Source: Sphingobacterium allocomposti
GTDB lineage: Bacteria; Bacteroidota; Bacteroidia; Sphingobacteriales; Sphingobacteriaceae
Reading direction: 5' to 3'
NCBI RefSeq assembly: GCF_008124885.1
Contig: NZ_VNHX01000033.1
Location: 1-37,623, forward strand
DNA: 37,623 nt
This document shows positions 18,041-24,994 of this stretch, piece after piece. The notes under the pieces were generated by a model. That model was not told the DNA's origin, ran no database searches, and saw nothing but the letters and a program-made list of their open reading frames with translations. The position numbers and the translations under genes were made by a program. The stretch's first letter is position 1. Every line of letters starts with the position of its first letter.

Positions 18041-18562
18041 ATGTCAACAGCGAAGAATAATGAGGAGATACCTAATGCGCACTTACACGAGTTAATGGTA
18101 AAAGAGTTACAGGACCTACTGGGTGCGGAGAAGCAGCTCCTCTTGGGGCTGGAGAAGATGGCATCAGCTGCCGTAGATGATAAGCTTAAGGCTGCGTTCA
18201 GATTACATTGTCAGGATACGGAAAATCATATAGAACGCCTAAAATCTGCGTTTGGTGCACTCGGATTGCCGCCGCGGGGCCGGAGATGTAAGGCTATGGC
18301 AGGTTTGTTGGAGGCGGCCGGCGAGATCGCAGCGGAGTTTCAGGACAGTCCCGCGCTGCTGGACATAGCGTTGATTGCCGCCGCACAAAAGATGGAACAT
18401 TACGAGATAGCAAGCTATGGATGTGCGCTTACATATGCCGAGCTTATGGAACTTCCGGAAGTGACGCTACTCCTGGGCCAGACGTTGGAGGAAGAACGAC
18501 AGGCCGATGAACTGCTTACGGAGATGGCGCTGGCCGGAATAAATCAGGCACAGGGTGGCTGA
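18041..18562 (+). CDS. YciE/YciF-family ferritin-like protein (DUF892)
   Basis: Predicted cytoplasmic four-helix-bundle protein of 173 aa. The opening LHELMVKELQDLLGAEKQLLLGLEKMASAA and HCQDTENHIERLKSAFGALG are the first helix pair of the DUF892 family, with the metal-ligand-type Glu and His residues (E in KELQD, E-x-x-H in ENHIERL). The second pair is KMEHYEIASYGCALTYAELM and TLEEERQADELLTEMA, containing EHYE and LEEE ligands. The family is linked to stress responses in enterobacteria, but its biochemistry is not settled. The gene is monocistronic and convergent with the pyrophosphatase gene; its upstream region has no obvious promoter match. Confidence 0.9.
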   Translation: MSTAKNNEEIPNAHLHELMVKELQDLLGAEKQLLLGLEKMASAAVDDKLKAAFRLHCQDTENHIERLKSAFGALGLPPRGRRCKAMAGLLEAAGEIAAEFQDSPALLDIALIAAAQKMEHYEIASYGCALTYAELMELPEVTLLLGQTLEEERQADELLTEMALAGINQAQGG

Positions 18563-18652
18563 CCGAGGCTGACCCATTTTGGACAGTACCGACGCTGGCC
18601 TAACGCAGCCCTAGGACTTAAAAGTACGGCTTTATAGACGGTCACCCCGTAT

Positions 18653-18672
18653 CACGGCTATGGTGAGCCGTG
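18653..18672. terminator. Hairpin between convergent genes
   Basis: Perfect 7-bp inverted repeat CACGGCT (18653-18659) and AGCCGTG (18666-18672) with a 6-nt loop, between the DUF892 gene and the convergent pyrophosphatase gene. There is no clear T-run, so it is a weak bidirectional terminator candidate. Confidence 0.4.
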
Positions 18673-18681
18673 TTAAGCAGA

Positions 18682-19491
18682 CTATTGGACGAGGTCGATA
18701 CACGCCTTCCGTACAAGAATTTCCTGTTGATTAAACCGGTGCTCTAATTCGGCTTTCAGCCAGCGCCAGTAGCCGGCGGCATCATTGTCGGCCATCACTT
18801 CATAGATAATCATGTCGTCCGTGTGGCGGGCCTCATTATCGGGCTCCCATATACCTTTGGCGGGCGAGCGTTGGTAGATGGTAAGCCCGCCGAATCGGCC
18901 GACGAGTTCCTGACGTAACCAAGTATAGTGCGATGACAGATGGTGGGTTTCGCCATCCTTTTCCGCAGGAATAAATATTTCGTACAGAAACCTTTCATTC
19001 ATGTCGGTTTTATACTGTTCCAGCAGCCTTTTTGCGAGCTGGGCATCCAGTATCTGCTTAATATTTGCCTCTTTGTCCTCCTGGGCGAGATAGTTTTTGA
19101 AAAACGCAGCGACCTGCCTGATCAGGTCGTCCGGAAAGTCGCTTATCGACTGTATGCTTTTATAGACCTGAGACGCCGTTGATACAGCTATAAACCGATC
19201 GTTGCGAAGGTCCGGAGGAAGGCCGGCGGCGGAAGATTGCTCGACAACCATAGCCCCCACTATCCTGCATTCCACGTGGCAGGCGGGGAATGTCGAGAAC
19301 TCGGACACGACGAGGACGTCTGCGGGATCGCCATCCGGGGCCAGCGTATCAGGCAGCATACCAAAGTCGAATGGAAAAGTCATGCCTTGCGGCAGTCTTT
19401 TGACGAGGCTTAGAGACTTCTGTTTGGGATCGTAACGGTACTTCTGCGTGCTGCCCGCAGGCGTTTCGATCACGGCCGTAAATTTATCCAT
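18682..19491 (-). CDS. Family I inorganic pyrophosphatase with extra C-terminal domain
   Basis: Predicted cytoplasmic enzyme hydrolysing pyrophosphate to two phosphates. Residues 1-160 are a soluble inorganic pyrophosphatase domain: QKYRYD, FPFDFGMLPDT (aligned with the usual YP.DYGFIP.T) and the signature DGDPAD at 53-58, with the three metal-binding Asp residues. The total of 269 aa is about 90-100 residues longer than ordinary bacterial enzymes. The extra part (about 165-269, RFLYEIFIPAE...WLRQELVGRFGGLTIY...KGIWEP...DMIIYEVM...WRWLKAELEHRFNQQEILVRK) looks like a small alpha/beta domain of its own, vaguely like DUF3574, not part of the standard fold. Its role is unknown. The gene is alone on the leftward strand. 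Confidence 0.85.
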   Translation of the reverse strand: MDKFTAVIETPAGSTQKYRYDPKQKSLSLVKRLPQGMTFPFDFGMLPDTLAPDGDPADVLVVSEFSTFPACHVECRIVGAMVVEQSSAAGLPPDLRNDRFIAVSTASQVYKSIQSISDFPDDLIRQVAAFFKNYLAQEDKEANIKQILDAQLAKRLLEQYKTDMNERFLYEIFIPAEKDGETHHLSSHYTWLRQELVGRFGGLTIYQRSPAKGIWEPDNEARHTDDMIIYEVMADNDAAGYWRWLKAELEHRFNQQEILVRKACIDLVQ

Positions 19492-19815
19492 AGCAATGAA
19501 AAAATAGGTTATTAGGGTAACCTATATGTGTGGTAAAAGTTCACAAGTGTGTTATAAATTCTTGCTATAGATCGGATAAAAAGTGTGTAAATGATTTATT
19601 TTTAGCTATTTATTTTTGTGGTGTGCCAAACTTTTCTAGAAAATATCCGTTATTACCGTACATAAACGTACAGACCCGTTCTGTACGATGCAAATGGAAA
19701 ACAGCAGCGTGTCGTACCTGCGGCATGTAGCAGAATGTATAGGATATTGTTGAATAGGCAAGCGTAGAGGTTTATGTCAGCGTGCGCTTAGGCACTGATA
19801 TGAGCCCGAAAGCAT
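19492..19815. promoter_or_regulatory. Divergent promoter region with palindrome
   Basis: The gap lies between divergent genes. On the + strand TATTTTTG at 19611-19618 fits the Bacteroidota -7 consensus TAnnTTTG exactly, but no good TTTG sits at the expected distance, and it would leave a leader of about 190 nt. A perfect 12-bp palindrome TTTTCTAGAAAA (19632-19643) and repeated GTAC half-sites around 19658-19690 follow directly, an operator-like arrangement. No gene is seen. Confidence 0.35.
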
Positions 19816-21018
19816 ATGAAAACAGATAAAGTCGACCAGAGATACCATGGCGATTTAGAAGCCGTCAATCGCGTACCATTCGTTACTTCGATATTGGAAC
19901 TGATTTGTAGTTCGACAGGTGCCGGCGTTGCAGCAGTAACGCGGATAACCGACGATAAATGGGTGGCGTGTGCGGTAGATGACCGGATAAAGATGGGATT
20001 AAAATCGGGAGATGTGCTTGCTGTGGAAACAACGTTATGTTATGAGGTCTGGAAGCGCGGCGAAGGTATTGCCGTGAATGACGCCGCTGGCGAACCTGCA
20101 TACCGGGATCATCCGGTATTGGCTACCTACAAGCTGAATAGTTATATTTCTGTGCCTATCGTGCTGGATAATGGACGTTTTTTCGGAACACTCTGTGCGA
20201 TGAGTCCACAGACGATGCACGTAGCTAACGAAAGCACACTTTCCATGTTCCATTCTTATGCGGCGCTGATTGCCCATCATCTCCGTGACCATGACGACAA
20301 CGCACAGCAGCGCAAAAGGCTGCGGGAAGAAAAGCGGCTGGCTCAACAGGCTGAGCAGGCTATCGCCATGCTGGGGCATGATTTGAAGAACCCGATAAGC
20401 GCGATGTCGAATGCGGCTCAGCTACTCCTTCGGAACAAACCGGACGACCGGAACCGGATATTGGCTCAACTGATTTATGATGGTGCTATTAAGACAAGAT
20501 CCTTGATCGATAACATGTTGGACTACGCACGCGCCCGCTTTGGAGAAGGGCTGCAGCTGAACTTCAATAATCGGCAACCGCTAGCCGCCACGCTCGAGCA
20601 GGTGGTTCGGGAGTTCGTTATCCTGAACCCCAAATGTACGTTCGTCGCCGACTTCCGGCTGGACGGGGCTATACAGGCCGATTATATGCGAATAGGACAG
20701 ATACTTTCTAATTTGCTGGACAACGCGGTAAACTTCGGCGATCATTGTGAGCCGGTTGTCGTTAAAGCGTGGAGTGAGGAGGGGCGGTTCATACTATCGG
20801 TAAGCAATGCCGGTGCGCCTATTCCGAAAAAGATACTTCCTTTTATTTTCGAAGCTTTTTTTCGGGACAACCGGAGCGAAAAGGCCCGTGGTGTGGGGCT
20901 AGGCCTTTTTATCGCCAAAGAGATTGCGCGGGCACATGGCGGCAACCTGAGTGTCCACCGGGTGGAAAGAAACACGGTATTTACTTTGACTGTTCCCGCT
21001 GCCCAGGGGACATATTGA
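19816..21018 (+). CDS. GAF-domain sensor histidine kinase
   Basis: Cytoplasmic sensor kinase of 400 aa with no membrane segment. Residues about 20-160 form a GAF domain (SILELICSSTGAGVAAVTRIT...CYEVWKRGEGIAVNDAAGEPAYRDHP...SYISVPIVLDNGRFFGTLCAMSP), which usually binds a small ligand or chromophore. A short coiled linker leads to HisKA with the phospho-accepting His in MLGHDLKNPISAM (about residue 190), then HATPase with the N box ILSNLLDNAVNFG, and the G box GVGLGLFIAKEIARAHGG. No response regulator is encoded nearby, so the partner is elsewhere. The Cys and GTLCAMSP context is typical of GAF domains close to phytochrome-type ones, but no chromophore Cys can be assigned. Confidence 0.92.
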   Translation: MKTDKVDQRYHGDLEAVNRVPFVTSILELICSSTGAGVAAVTRITDDKWVACAVDDRIKMGLKSGDVLAVETTLCYEVWKRGEGIAVNDAAGEPAYRDHPVLATYKLNSYISVPIVLDNGRFFGTLCAMSPQTMHVANESTLSMFHSYAALIAHHLRDHDDNAQQRKRLREEKRLAQQAEQAIAMLGHDLKNPISAMSNAAQLLLRNKPDDRNRILAQLIYDGAIKTRSLIDNMLDYARARFGEGLQLNFNNRQPLAATLEQVVREFVILNPKCTFVADFRLDGAIQADYMRIGQILSNLLDNAVNFGDHCEPVVVKAWSEEGRFILSVSNAGAPIPKKILPFIFEAFFRDNRSEKARGVGLGLFIAKEIARAHGGNLSVHRVERNTVFTLTVPAAQGTY

Positions 21019-21278
21019 CAACAATTTGCCCGCATCCTCCGTATTTTCTTCCTTTTTTCGGAAAGTACCTGAATTAATCTTTTCTTTCTTCTACTTTTTT
21101 TGTCCGCCGCTAGGTAGCATCGTGCCAAACGCTTCCGATAGCGTATTTCTATGAGATGAAAAATACGTTCGAGGGATGCGTACTTCTCGGACGGGGCTGC
21201 AGGTGTCTCTAGACAGGATAATTTTACGGTAGATCGCATCGTTTTTGATTAAAAGAGACTATATCTATCACATAAAAC

Positions 21279-21815
21279 ATGGATACTATGGAAAGCAGAG
21301 AACTTAACCTGGAGCTACTTAAAAATCAAAAGATCTTAAAAAATATTGCTTATAAATTTACCAAGGATCCAGAAGAGATTGAGGAGCTCGTGCAGGAGGC
21401 CTTGGTTAGGTCGGTAAAATATCTAGATAAGTTTTTTAACAATCCCAAACTGGTAGCTTGGCTGTATGTCATCATGAAAAATGTATACATCAATACCTAT
21501 CGCAGAAATCAAAAGCACCATGTTTTTGAAGACCACCAAAAGGCTGGCTACAGAATGGAAGGATGTTCGGAGCCTTCGGTGGATAATCATGCAGAAGGAA
21601 AATTTGTTATGGGCGATATTGAAAAGGCGCTTAAAAAACTGCCAAAGGGCTACTACGAGTTGTTTATGCGGTATATTGATGGATATAAATACCGGGAGCT
21701 ATCGGAAGAGTTTGCTATGCCGGAAGGAACTGTCAAGACGCGGATACATTACACCCGTAAGTTTCTGCAGAAACAACTGGCGGTATATGGACGGGGGAAG
21801 CAGTGGGCGGCCTGA
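21279..21815 (+). CDS. ECF-type RNA polymerase sigma factor
   Basis: Transcription initiation factor of 178 aa. Region 2 covers about residues 15-85 (NIAYKFTKDPEEIEELVQEALVRSVKYLDKF...LVAWLYVIMKNVYINTYRR), matching sigma-70 region 2 with the core-binding and -10-recognition helices. Region 4 covers about 110-170 (IEKALKKLPKGYYELFMRYIDGYKYRELSEEFAMPEGTVKTRIHYTRKFLQKQL), with the HTH for -35 contact. The length is standard for the ECF group. No anti-sigma factor or SusC partner gene follows; the next 75 bp lead to a terminator and a repeat region. Met1 (21279) or Met4 (21288) could be the start. Its regulon is unknown. Confidence 0.93.
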   Translation: MDTMESRELNLELLKNQKILKNIAYKFTKDPEEIEELVQEALVRSVKYLDKFFNNPKLVAWLYVIMKNVYINTYRRNQKHHVFEDHQKAGYRMEGCSEPSVDNHAEGKFVMGDIEKALKKLPKGYYELFMRYIDGYKYRELSEEFAMPEGTVKTRIHYTRKFLQKQLAVYGRGKQWAA

Positions 21816-21886
21816 CGGGTAGAAAGAGGGGGGGGCACTACTTACTATTCAAATCCCACTTCTAATATCTTTCTCACATCTTTATA

Positions 21887-21911
21887 GCCCCTCCACCTAG
21901 GGCGGGGTTTT
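21887..21911 (+). terminator. Rho-independent terminator after the sigma factor gene
   Basis: A short GC-rich stem (CCCC at 21888-21891 pairing with GGGG at 21904-21907, extended by further pairs) is followed directly by TTTTAC. It lies about 70 bp downstream of the sigma factor stop codon in the right orientation. Confidence 0.6.
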
Positions 21912-22133
21912 ACTTGGAAGGACCCAAGTAAACAAGGTCCTCCGGCCGAAGTTCTTGATGCTATCGTGCCTTATCCTAGCCTAAACCGTTCCAAACTCAC
22001 TTCGTTCAGACAAGGAATGGTTCTTGACGGCTATTATGGCGGCCCGCTGACGCAGTCGAACCGATGCCGGTCCTCTCCGCCGCTAATAGCGGATAGCTAA
22101 TGGCAAATGGCAGATAGCAGATGGCTATAAGCC
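21912..22133. repeat. Hairpin-rich intergenic stretch
   Basis: Several inverted repeats follow one another: TTACTTGG/CCAAGTAA (21910-21931), overlapping GGACC/GGTCC (21920-21940), AACCGTTCC/GGAATGGTT (about 21985-22023, one G-U pair) and CCGCTA-a-TAGCGG (near 22080-22092). No reading frame is convincing. This looks like dispersed non-coding repeat sequence of the kind common in Sphingobacteriales intergenic regions. Confidence 0.5.
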
Positions 22134-22263
22134 GTAAGGTCGTTGATTTGTGAAGTCGTGAAGATATAAAGCCGTGGCTCTAAGTGCAAAAGATTGACCT
22201 CGTAGAGGTCATATTTCAATAGAAAACCGTGTGCCCAATTACACGACCCTGACGGGGTCGAAT
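22134..22263. repeat. Composite hairpin repeat element, copy 1
   Basis: A 30-nt block (22134-22163, GTAAGGTCGTTGATTTGTGA...) is followed by a perfect hairpin GACCTC-GTA-GAGGTC (22196-22210), an AT-rich spacer, and a second hairpin CGACCC-TGACG-GGGTCG (22244-22260) ending in TCGAA. The same order of parts occurs in copy 2 at 23645-23746. A second 30-nt block with only three A/G differences lies at 22294-22323. Confidence 0.65.
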
Positions 22264-22293
22264 AAAAAGCCCGATGGCAGATAGCTCTAAGCT

Positions 22294-22323
22294 GTAAAGT
22301 CGTTGATTTGTAAAGTCGTAAAG
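22294..22323. repeat. Second copy of the 30-nt block
   Basis: GTAAAGTCGTTGATTTGTAA... repeats the block at 22134-22163 with three A/G differences. Both copies are preceded by similar GGCAGATAGC-type sequence, so the duplicated unit is longer than 30 nt. Confidence 0.65.
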
Positions 22324-22359
22324 CTAGAGGCTAGCGCCTACACTACTCACATCTAGTTT

Positions 22360-22387
22360 CTCACTACTCAAATCTCACTACTCAAAT
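22360..22387. repeat. Two 14-bp tandem repeats
   Basis: CTCACTACTCAAAT occurs twice head to tail (22360-22373 and 22374-22387) in a low-complexity C/T/A-rich run. Related sequence (ACTTCTAATATCTTTCTCACATC) is found at 21858-21880. Confidence 0.7.
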
Positions 22388-22434
22388 CTCACATCTAATT
22401 CCACTTCTGACTTCTAATCACGTTTGCCTTAAAA

Positions 22435-22467
22435 AAAACTCCTGAAGCGGGGAGCTCCAGGAGTTTT
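22435..22467 (+). terminator. 10-bp stem hairpin ahead of an orphan leader
   Basis: Perfect inverted repeat AAAACTCCTG (22435-22444) and CAGGAGTTTT (22458-22467) with a 13-nt loop. The A-run before and T-run after make it terminator-like in both directions. It is followed by the SusC-type leader at 22468-22507, so it could instead be a 5' control hairpin of a lost gene. Confidence 0.6.
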
Positions 22468-22507
22468 ACTAACTAACCAATTATTAACCTAAATTATGAA
22501 TTGTTAG
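22468..22507 (+). pseudogene. Orphan SusC-type leader and start codon
   Basis: ACTAACTAACCAATTATTAA then CCTAAATT leads to ATG at 22496, but the frame reads only Met-Asn-Cys before a stop. The leader strongly resembles AACTAACCAAATT before the susC start at 4420 and is typical of SusC-gene leaders in this group. The gene body is absent, which suggests a deleted susC-like gene. Confidence 0.35.
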
Positions 22508-22858
22508 TTATATAACAAGTTTTATGCCGTAAATTAACCTTATGAGGATTCAATCTTATAATTTAACCTTTTTTTACATTCCGATCGTTTCACGCGGGTG
22601 CACATCGTGGTCTTTGGGCGGTATTTGCTGGGGCATGCAGCCGTTTTGTCCGCCCGCTGGCGGACCTGGCAAACGCTTTCCGTCCGACTGTGTAGTAAAT
22701 TTTTTTCATTTTACGGGTTCCCGTAAAGAATAATTCAATATGTTTTATAGCTTTGGAAAGCGAATACGGATGCCATTTAGTGTTGTAGGGAAGCGCCGGG
22801 TTATACGCTTATAGAATTGTACAAAAGAACCAGTGTTCATATATTAACCTAATGTGCC
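22508..22858. other. Gene-less region with inverted repeats
   Basis: No credible gene. GTCCGCC/GGCGGAC forms a hairpin near 22650-22667, and TTACGGG-TT-CCCGTAA (22711-22726) is a compact inverted repeat that could be an operator. TAGCTTTG (22748-22755) fits a -7 element, but no upstream -33 element is present. Confidence 0.35.
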
Positions 22859-22887
22859 AGAGGCTGTCTTAAGATAGCCTCTTTTTT
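22859..22887 (+). terminator. Strong Rho-independent terminator, no obvious gene upstream
   Basis: AGAGGCTGTCTT (22859-22870) pairs with AAGATAGCCTCT (22871-22882), one G-U pair, followed by six T. On the + strand there is no gene for about 1 kb upstream. The left arm also resembles the outer end of the IS at 37443 (GAGGTTGTCT). Confidence 0.7.
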
Positions 22888-22989
22888 AGTGTTGTACCCT
22901 AAGAAACTTAGAGACACGCATCTTTTTTAAGCACCTTTACAAAGGGGCGGGCCGTCTATCGGGTTGGACAGCCCGCTCGCGCCGCGCGG

Positions 22990-23379
22990 TTACCCATAAG
23001 TGATCTGGATCGACAGCGTCTCGTCCGCTATTGCATCGGCATGGCCTTTCAGCCACCGGCAGTTCTCGCCCCGGTTGATAAGAACCCCTTTAAACGTCGG
23101 GTTATGTACTGGTCTTTCTCCACTGAACTGTTCGGCAAAGAAAACCATTTCCCGTCGGTCCAGGGTGTCGGCGATGCAATTGGCCAGATAGGTGTGGAAA
23201 CCTGATGGCATGATCATAAGGTATGCAATCTGAGATGAAGTAAGATCAAAATGATCTTTCATCCATTGCGTGAAATTTTGACGTATGGCCGCAGTTTGCT
23301 GCCGTAGTTCGTGATCTGTGAGAGTCAGCAGCACGGCTTGCACCTGCGTGACCCCTGATGTGTTTAGTGGTTTTTTCAT
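22990..23379 (-). CDS. Small conserved-looking hypothetical protein
   Basis: 129-aa soluble protein, no signal peptide or membrane segment. The middle (LTDHELRQQTAAIRQNFTQWMKDHFDLTSSQIAYL) reads as a helical segment, followed by a mixed region ending in LSIQITYG. The shape (helical start with DHFDLTSSQ and a short beta-rich end TLSIQITYG) recalls small hypothetical proteins I associate with Sphingobacteriaceae, but I do not recognise a named family. Coding appears real: steady composition, an ATG with AT-rich leader, and a stop shortly before a GC-rich region. It lies alone among repeats. The function is unknown. Confidence 0.6.
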   Translation of the reverse strand: MKKPLNTSGVTQVQAVLLTLTDHELRQQTAAIRQNFTQWMKDHFDLTSSQIAYLMIMPSGFHTYLANCIADTLDRREMVFFAEQFSGERPVHNPTFKGVLINRGENCRWLKGHADAIADETLSIQITYG

Positions 23380-23453
23380 ATTTTATTGACATTGGTTAAA
23401 CTGCAAATAAAGTGACGAGAAACGTGTCTGTCAACTTCTGTAATACGTAAAAA

Positions 23454-23534
23454 CTCCCAGTTGGGTGTTTTTGCTCCCAGTTGGGTGTTTTTGCTCCCAG
23501 TTGGGTGTTTTTGCTCCCAGTTGGGTGTTTTTTG
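23454..23534. repeat. 20-bp tandem repeat, four copies
   Basis: CTCCCAGTTGGGTGTTTTTG repeats exactly at 23454, 23474 and 23494, with a fourth copy from 23514 carrying one extra T. Each unit contains CCCA-gt-TGGG, a possible mini-hairpin. There are no spacers, so it is a minisatellite rather than a CRISPR array. A leftward open frame across it exists only because the repeat lacks stops. Confidence 0.9.
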
Positions 23535-23644
23535 CTTCCGGCTAGGGGGCTGAGTAGTAAGTTTGGAGACTCGTCGGGCCTATATAAAGGTACGCAGACA
23601 CGTCGTCCCATGAAGGGGTGACTTTTGATGCGCGCCATTGATTC

Positions 23645-23746
23645 GTGAAGTTGTTGATCTGTGAAGGTGTAAAGAGATGACCTTGAAGGGGGCATATGAC
23701 TTTAAAAAAATGCGACATCCATTATACGACTCCTACGGAGTCGAAC
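23645..23746. repeat. Composite hairpin repeat element, copy 2
   Basis: A 30-nt block GTGAAGTTGTTGATCTGTGA... (23645-23674) related to those at 22134 and 22294, then GACCTTGAAGG (decayed form of the first hairpin), CATATGACTT..., and a perfect hairpin CGACTCC-TAC-GGAGTCG (23727-23743) ending in TCGAA. Same order of parts as copy 1. A further hairpin AATCCC-TCT-GGGATT lies at 23779-23793. Confidence 0.65.
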
Positions 23747-23898
23747 CCTTCCTTTCTCTATTTAGGCTATAGCTATGGAATCCCTCTGGGATTATTTTTA
23801 TGAATATCGGCTTCGATTTGGGACATCAAGCCGCCCAATGTTCTCCTTACGACTGCATTTGTTTATTTTAATAATTTTTATCGTTTTTGTGAAATAAT

Positions 23899-23929
23899 TT
23901 TGTCTTAAATTGTGAAAATTGTAACTTCG
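23899..23929 (+). promoter_or_regulatory. Candidate Bacteroidota sigma-A promoter for the LytTR-like gene
   Basis: TTTG (23899-23902) and TAACTTCG (23922-23929, one mismatch to TAnnTTTG) are 19 nt apart, the expected -33/-7 spacing, and lie 70 nt before the start codon at 23999. Confidence 0.4.
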
Positions 23930-23998
23930 TTTTACGATAATAGGGCTCGCTGTTCCTTTTTTGGGCCTCACTGACTGATGAATTAAACCTGATACACA

Positions 23999-24994
23999 AT
24001 GAATAATAAACTGATTATCGGAAACCTAGTAGGGTTTATTCTTATTGCCTACCTTCTAAATACCAACGCAAGAGCATTAGAAATAATGGTCTACCTCAAA
24101 AAGGTCCGTTTCCGGATGCTGTGGGTACTTACGATTTTTCTGCTGACACAATATGCGAGTTGGATGACGGCTCTACGCTTGTTTTTCTATGAATTTTTAG
24201 CTGCACGGTGTCGGGTGCAGCGCTGGCACTTTCATGTTTATTATATTACATCCGTTACGATATCGGTGATGCCTTTTCATCTTTGCGTGTTGTCTTTCCT
24301 TTTTAGTTTAGTCGATACAGATCTTATAGCCTCCGGTTATTTAAAGCGTGGCTTCCTAAGCTTCTTGCTGGTACTGTGGAGTTATACGCTGCTGTTGATC
24401 TGGAAACCTGAGTGGACGATTTTCTACCAATTACGTAAACGGCGGTTTTGGAAGTTGACCCGGCAGGTACTCCTCCGCAGAGTGCAGCTATCTCAACAGA
24501 ACGGGGACGACCCTCCAAGGCAGTTGGAAATCCGCAGGATGAATGTTGGTGCTGTCAATTCATACGTAGAGCTTGGAGAAGACGGGCTTCCCTTACCTGT
24601 GCCCACAGTTTCGGCGGTTAATATACTGGATATTCTGATTTTTCGATCCTCGCGCAATGGAGCCATGCTTTTTTTGATAGATGGGCGTCAGATTTATACA
24701 GAAAAGAATGCTTCGGTTATCGCACAATGGAAATCGAAGGATTGGTTCCTTAAGATCAAAAACGGGATCCACGTAAATATGTTCCATCTGCGGAGACGTA
24801 GCCGTTATCGCTGGAAGCTGACGCCGAATGAGAAGGTGCGGGCAGCTCTACTTGACGTAAGTGGAATAGAGGAAGCTAAACTAGAAGCAATGCTTACGGT
24901 TAACGAGTGGTTTAGAAGCAGCCTTATTGAGCACGAAAGAGTAAGGGAAGAGCTGACTCGTGATTGCTGGGACGAAATGTTTCCATATGCATAA
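23999..24994 (+). CDS. Membrane protein with LytTR-like DNA-binding domain
   Basis: 331-aa predicted membrane-anchored regulator. Four hydrophobic segments lie in the first half (about residues 5-22, 40-62, 82-106 and 117-136). After a basic linker, residues about 205-270 resemble a LytTR domain: VNILDILIFRSSRNGAMLFLIDGRQIYTEKN, then WFLKIKNGIHVNMFHL, the canonical end of LytTR (usually RVHRSYLVNL.HI). A 60-residue helical tail follows. There is no receiver domain, so it is not a standard response regulator. Such TM-LytTR proteins occur in Sphingobacteriaceae as far as I recall. Its targets are unknown; the neighbouring exopolysaccharide operon is a natural candidate. Confidence 0.72.
   Translation: MNNKLIIGNLVGFILIAYLLNTNARALEIMVYLKKVRFRMLWVLTIFLLTQYASWMTALRLFFYEFLAARCRVQRWHFHVYYITSVTISVMPFHLCVLSFLFSLVDTDLIASGYLKRGFLSFLLVLWSYTLLLIWKPEWTIFYQLRKRRFWKLTRQVLLRRVQLSQQNGDDPPRQLEIRRMNVGAVNSYVELGEDGLPLPVPTVSAVNILDILIFRSSRNGAMLFLIDGRQIYTEKNASVIAQWKSKDWFLKIKNGIHVNMFHLRRRSRYRWKLTPNEKVRAALLDVSGIEEAKLEAMLTVNEWFRSSLIEHERVREELTRDCWDEMFPYA

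Noticed and set aside
22542..22733. 63-codon open frame in the repeat region
   Set aside because: It includes two inverted repeats and an unusual residue composition, with no supporting context.
23454..23534. Possible CRISPR array
   Set aside because: The 20-bp units are directly adjacent with no unique spacers, and no cas-like gene is present.
23396..23695. 99-codon leftward open frame
   Set aside because: It runs across the 20-bp tandem repeat and the 30-nt dispersed block; its open state is explained by repeat sequence and the predicted peptide has low complexity.
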